A DNA stretch of 36,091 bases from an uncultured Lachnospiraceae bacterium (GTDB lineage: Bacteria > Bacillota > Clostridia > Lachnospirales > Lachnospiraceae): assembly GCA_910587295.1 (NCBI GenBank), contig CAJULP010000001.1:1-36091 (forward strand), given 5' to 3'. The first letter of the stretch is position 1, and each line of letters starts with the position of its first letter. Under the pieces are notes generated by a model. It was not told where the DNA came from, made no database searches, and saw nothing but the letters and a program-made list of their open reading frames with translations. The position numbers were made by a program, and so were the translations under genes. This document shows, piece by piece, positions 33,456 to 36,091 of this stretch.

Positions 33456-34458
33456 AATTATCCAGCTCCTCCACTTCTAATTTTCTGTTCTTTAAATACT
33501 GTATCATCTTCTCCGCGGCATCCCCATCCTCCGGGAGCTGCAGGATCATCTGTCCATGGGCCACCCCGCCGATATCCCGGGTATCCGCCAAAAGAATATT
33601 GACCGGTGCCTTACAGGTAAGGATCATGTTTGCGATCACCGGCTCATACGATGAATTGCTGGAAAATACGATACGGATGCACCGTTTCCCCTGCATCTCC
33701 TCATATACTTCCCCATCCCCCTGGATCATCAGCTTTTTCGCCGCCTTGCTCTTCGGCTTCTGGAACACCTCTTCCACCCTGCCGGTCTCCGCTAAAACCC
33801 CATCGTCAATAATCGCCACATGGCTGCAGATCTCCTGCACCACCGACATTTCATGAGTAATGATCACAATGGTGATCCCGTATTTTTCGTTGATCTCCTT
33901 AAGCAATGCAAGGATCGCTTTGGTAGTAGTAGGGTCTAACGCACTGGTAGCTTCATCACACAATAGGATCTTAGGGTTCGTAGCAAGGGCCCTCGCAATG
34001 GCAACACGCTGTTTTTGTCCACCGGACAACTGCGCCGGATAGCTTTCCGCCTTTTCCGAAAGCCCTACGATCTCCAAAAGCTCCTTTGCACGCTCCTGCG
34101 CTTCCTTTTTTGACTTCTTGATAATTTCCATAGGAAAACAGATATTATCGATCACGGTCCTTTGCATCAGCAGATTAAAATGCTGGAAGATCATGGCGAT
34201 CTGGGTCCTGGTCTTTCTCAGCTCATCATTTTTCATCTCTGACAGATCCCTGCCTTCGATCAGGACCGTTCCACTGGTCGGACGTTCCAAAAAGTTAAGG
34301 CATCTGACCAATGTGGATTTACCGGCTCCGCTCATTCCGATAATGCCATAAATTTCCCCTTTATGTACATCAAGGCTGATTCCTTTTAACGCTTCCACCT
34401 TATTGTCTTTCCCCACAAAGGTTTTGGTCACATCCTTGATCTGTATCATTGTTTCCAT
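33445..34458 (-). CDS. metN: Methionine ABC transporter ATP-binding protein
   Basis: 337-aa ABC ATPase that energises methionine uptake with MetI. Seen: Walker A GMSGAGKST, Q-loop MIFQHFNLL, signature LSGGQKQRVAIARAL, Walker B LLCDEATSALDP and switch VIITHEMSVV. The C-terminal part (about 260-337, RIVFSSNSSYEPVIANMILTC and GQMILQLPED) is a NIL domain, the methionine-sensing regulatory domain of MetN. The ribosome site is AGGAAAA. It has a consensus promoter at 34521-34549. The leader is about 55 nt, too short for an S-box or T-box control element. Confidence 0.94.
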   Translation of the reverse strand: METMIQIKDVTKTFVGKDNKVEALKGISLDVHKGEIYGIIGMSGAGKSTLVRCLNFLERPTSGTVLIEGRDLSEMKNDELRKTRTQIAMIFQHFNLLMQRTVIDNICFPMEIIKKSKKEAQERAKELLEIVGLSEKAESYPAQLSGGQKQRVAIARALATNPKILLCDEATSALDPTTTKAILALLKEINEKYGITIVIITHEMSVVQEICSHVAIIDDGVLAETGRVEEVFQKPKSKAAKKLMIQGDGEVYEEMQGKRCIRIVFSSNSSYEPVIANMILTCKAPVNILLADTRDIGGVAHGQMILQLPEDGDAAEKMIQYLKNRKLEVEELDNYVG

Positions 34459-34520
34459 ATGTATTTTCCTGTTCCTTTCACATATTCCGCTGATGCTTGT
34501 CTGTTCCTTTCGCAGCTCTT

Positions 34521-34549
34521 ATCATACCACAAAGCACGTGTACATGCAA
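34521..34549 (-). promoter_or_regulatory. Promoter of metNI
   Basis: On the minus strand TTGCAT (34544-34549), a 17-nt spacer, and TATGAT (34521-34526). The short leader has an 11-bp direct repeat, GAAAGGAACAG (34469-34479 and 34501-34511). Confidence 0.65.
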
Positions 34550-34574
34550 ATACGCAAAATACCCGGTCGGCAGA

Positions 34575-35750
34575 CTATCCGGTCACTTTCCGGTATTCCA
34601 CCTCGGCCTGTTCCCTCGATAAAGCAAACCTTTGCCGCAGCGATTCCTTAACCTCATCTTCTGAGGATCCCTTTATCAGCATTTTCGCAACATGCCTTGC
34701 TATTTCCGTTTCTTTCTTTGCGGCTTCTTTTTCCTGTTTTGCGGCTTCCGTTTCCTGCTTTGCGGCTTCTTTTTCCTGTTTTGCGGCTTCCGTTTCCCTC
34801 TTTGCGGTCTCCCTTTCCCGTTTTGCGGCTTCCGTTTCCTTCTTTGCAATCTCTGCTTCTTCCTTTGCTTTTGCAGCAGCTTCTTCAAGCTCCTTTCTCG
34901 CAGCCTGAAAATCAAATGTCACGCCTTCAAACAACCTTCCCATTTTCCGCTCCTTAATCTTTGCCACCGCACTTTCTGCCTTCTCCTCTTCCAGATTCAT
35001 CCTGTAAAGCAATGCACGCATTAATTCTCCAATAAGGCCCAAAAGGTACTCCGGTGTATTTTTCAATATCTGATCCACCTGCTCGTCAGGGAGCATCGTA
35101 AAAGCCTCCATATCCTCCGGACACCTGATTTTATTGATCATCATCGTAAGGGAGATCTCATCCCCTTTATCCAAAAGCGTTTCATTGCTATAGTCATGAA
35201 GCCTGACCACCTGATACTTAAAATGCGGTAAATAATCATTTAACAGTTCCTTGCAAAATATCCGATCGGCTAAGTCCTCCGGTACCGTCCACTTCCCTGT
35301 TCCTTCATAATATACGATTGGGAAGACCGGCGGATAACGAAAAGCTTTCCTGGAACTTATATTAGGGAATCTTCTCTCCATCTCCTTCTCATAGTCCTCC
35401 CATATATAGAGGATATATCGGAGTATCTGCATACCTACATTATACTCTACTTTCGTCTTATGTTCAATCAGAGAAACAATATATAGTTGCAACCCGAGTG
35501 GATTTTCGTCCTTGTCAACAGGCAGATATTTTCCAATATCTACTTTTTTTACAACGTCACTGTTCCGCTCTTCATGAAACAAATGACTATAGCGCACCGT
35601 CACGTCCTCAAGATCCTCCGGGCAGATCTTGCGCAGGATATCTATATCCGCATAATCTCGAAAAAACTGCGAACATAAAATATTATCCCCAAATATCAAC
35701 TTACTGCTGCTGTCTCTTAATTGATGGTTCAAAACTTTTTCTTTTGCCAT
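34575..35750 (-). CDS. Rpn-family nuclease/putative transposase
   Basis: 391-aa protein of the Rpn/PD-(D/E)XK family (YhgA-like, recombination-promoting nuclease). Seen: a nuclease core over about 40-200 with RNSDVV (Asp65), then LYIVSLIEHKTK giving the ExK pair (Glu96, Lys98) and Gln108. The C-terminal half includes a long coiled coil (about 290-365) of a repeated AKxExEA heptad, encoded by tandem 21-bp DNA repeats at 34717-34842. The start at 35750 follows AAAGGAG; the open frame further upstream to 35978 is not supported. The family's biological role is debated, and no terminal repeats or partner genes mark this copy as a mobile element in its own right. Confidence 0.85.
   Translation of the reverse strand: MAKEKVLNHQLRDSSSKLIFGDNILCSQFFRDYADIDILRKICPEDLEDVTVRYSHLFHEERNSDVVKKVDIGKYLPVDKDENPLGLQLYIVSLIEHKTKVEYNVGMQILRYILYIWEDYEKEMERRFPNISSRKAFRYPPVFPIVYYEGTGKWTVPEDLADRIFCKELLNDYLPHFKYQVVRLHDYSNETLLDKGDEISLTMMINKIRCPEDMEAFTMLPDEQVDQILKNTPEYLLGLIGELMRALLYRMNLEEEKAESAVAKIKERKMGRLFEGVTFDFQAARKELEEAAAKAKEEAEIAKKETEAAKRERETAKRETEAAKQEKEAAKQETEAAKQEKEAAKKETEIARHVAKMLIKGSSEDEVKESLRQRFALSREQAEVEYRKVTG
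34717..34842. repeat. Six tandem 21-bp units in the Rpn gene
   Basis: Six in-frame 21-bp units, the first and third identical (42-bp alternation), each encoding a heptad of the coiled coil. The units share a TTTGCGG start. Change of unit number would keep the frame. Confidence 0.85.
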
Positions 35751-36079
35751 ATCAGCTCCTTTTCTGCGTGGAATCCCACACGCCAATGTGATACAGAAAA
35801 GGAAAGAAATCCCTGCAATATCCCCGAAACCGCTTACCTTCCCTGCTATAATTAAATATTGGTAATGTTGGGCGACCTGCCCGTCCATCTTTCGGACGTA
35901 CCGAAAACCAGATATCACATGAATCCATGTGACAAATGAACATGTTATCAATATAACATACATCAAGAAAAATAACAAGAGAGTTTTTCCATCTTTTTGT
36001 ATACATCTTCCCTATCTTTTGCTATACTGATTTCATCAATGCCAGGCTATCAAAGCCATGCAGAAAAGAGGAAAATATC
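35751..36079. promoter_or_regulatory. Divergent region, Rpn gene and right-edge gene
   Basis: About 330 bp with no gene. Near the right, TATACT (36023-36028) preceded by TGC is an extended -10 for the plus strand; a TTGTAT lies 20 nt upstream, too far to count. A small GGCT/AGCC hairpin (near 36047) precedes the ribosome site AGAGG. The left part, an AT-rich stretch with the repeats of Thr/Asp codons of the open frame, shows nothing definite. Confidence 0.45.
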
Positions 36080-36091
36080 ATGAGTACCGCA
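36080..36091 (+). CDS. Start of an unidentified gene (partial)
   Basis: ATG at 36080 (M-S-T-A) with GAGG about 8 nt upstream and an extended -10 promoter behind it. Only four codons lie in the window, so nothing can be said about the product. Confidence 0.45.

Noticed and set aside
34575..35750. Complete insertion sequence around the Rpn gene
   Set aside because: No terminal inverted repeats or target-site duplication were recognised flanking it, and neighbouring genes are intact.
35751..35978. Longer Rpn protein start at 35978 with a hydrophobic N-terminus
   Set aside because: The extension is not family-like and lacks a ribosome site; the ATG at 35750 has AAAGGAG at 6 nt.
1..36091. CRISPR arrays, tRNA or rRNA genes
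   Set aside because: No set of regularly spaced repeats with unique spacers and no cloverleaf or rRNA-like segment was seen; the only regular tandem repeat is the coding repeat in the Rpn gene.

Overview
The window looks like a chromosomal segment of an anaerobic gut Firmicute, most likely a Lachnospiraceae-type Clostridia. This is inferred from purine-rich Shine-Dalgarno sites (AGGAGG-like), TTGACA/TATAAT promoters, U-tract terminators, a B. subtilis-type YlmH, a LacI/LplB-YtcP style sugar ABC system without its own ATPase, and Rpn/PD-(D/E)XK family genes. Most genes are on the minus strand. No rRNA, tRNA, CRISPR array or complete insertion sequence was found.

Layout, left to right: (1) 1-1.6 kb: a zinc-dependent dehydrogenase and a decayed Rpn-family nuclease fragment. 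(2) 1.6-7.8 kb: plant-glycan hydrolases, namely a protein with two complete GH43 propellers, a GH51 arabinofuranosidase, a divergent AraC regulator and a GH35 beta-galactosidase. (3) 7.8-12.9 kb: a lipoprotein solute-binding protein, two permeases and a LacI-family repressor; the transporter promoter lies between two LacI-type operators. (4) 13-16.3 kb: a two-component unit made of a 7TM hybrid histidine kinase with an HPt domain and a stand-alone receiver. (5) 16.4-21.3 kb: a GH2 beta-galactosidase, an AraC regulator, an AEC transporter and ylmH. (6) 21.4-25 kb: a 58-aa orphan gene, a second GH2 enzyme whose mRNA should start with a long hairpin, and a MATE exporter. (7) 25.2-31.8 kb: sugar-acid and pentose catabolism, namely a FucI/AraA-like isomerase, a DUF4867 cupin-like protein, a xylulokinase, and the uxuA-uxuB pair for hexuronate breakdown, followed by a divergent AraC gene with a 21-bp-spaced tandem operator candidate. 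(8) 32.8-36.1 kb: metNI without metQ, an Rpn-family nuclease with a repeat-encoded coiled coil, and the first codons of another gene.

Together regions 2-7 read as a Gram-positive polysaccharide-utilisation region for arabinose-, xylose- and galactose-bearing pectic or hemicellulosic oligosaccharides. Oligosaccharides would enter through the ABC system. Cytoplasmic GH43, GH51, GH35 and GH2 enzymes (none has a signal peptide) would release monosaccharides. The isomerase/xylulokinase set would feed the pentose phosphate pathway, and UxuB/UxuA would route fructuronate to 2-keto-3-deoxygluconate. The strongest items for a second look are the tandem-catalytic GH43, the structured 5' leader of the second GH2 gene, the isomerase-DUF4867-xylulokinase cassette with its 44-bp nested palindrome, and the operator architectures next to the LacI and third AraC genes.
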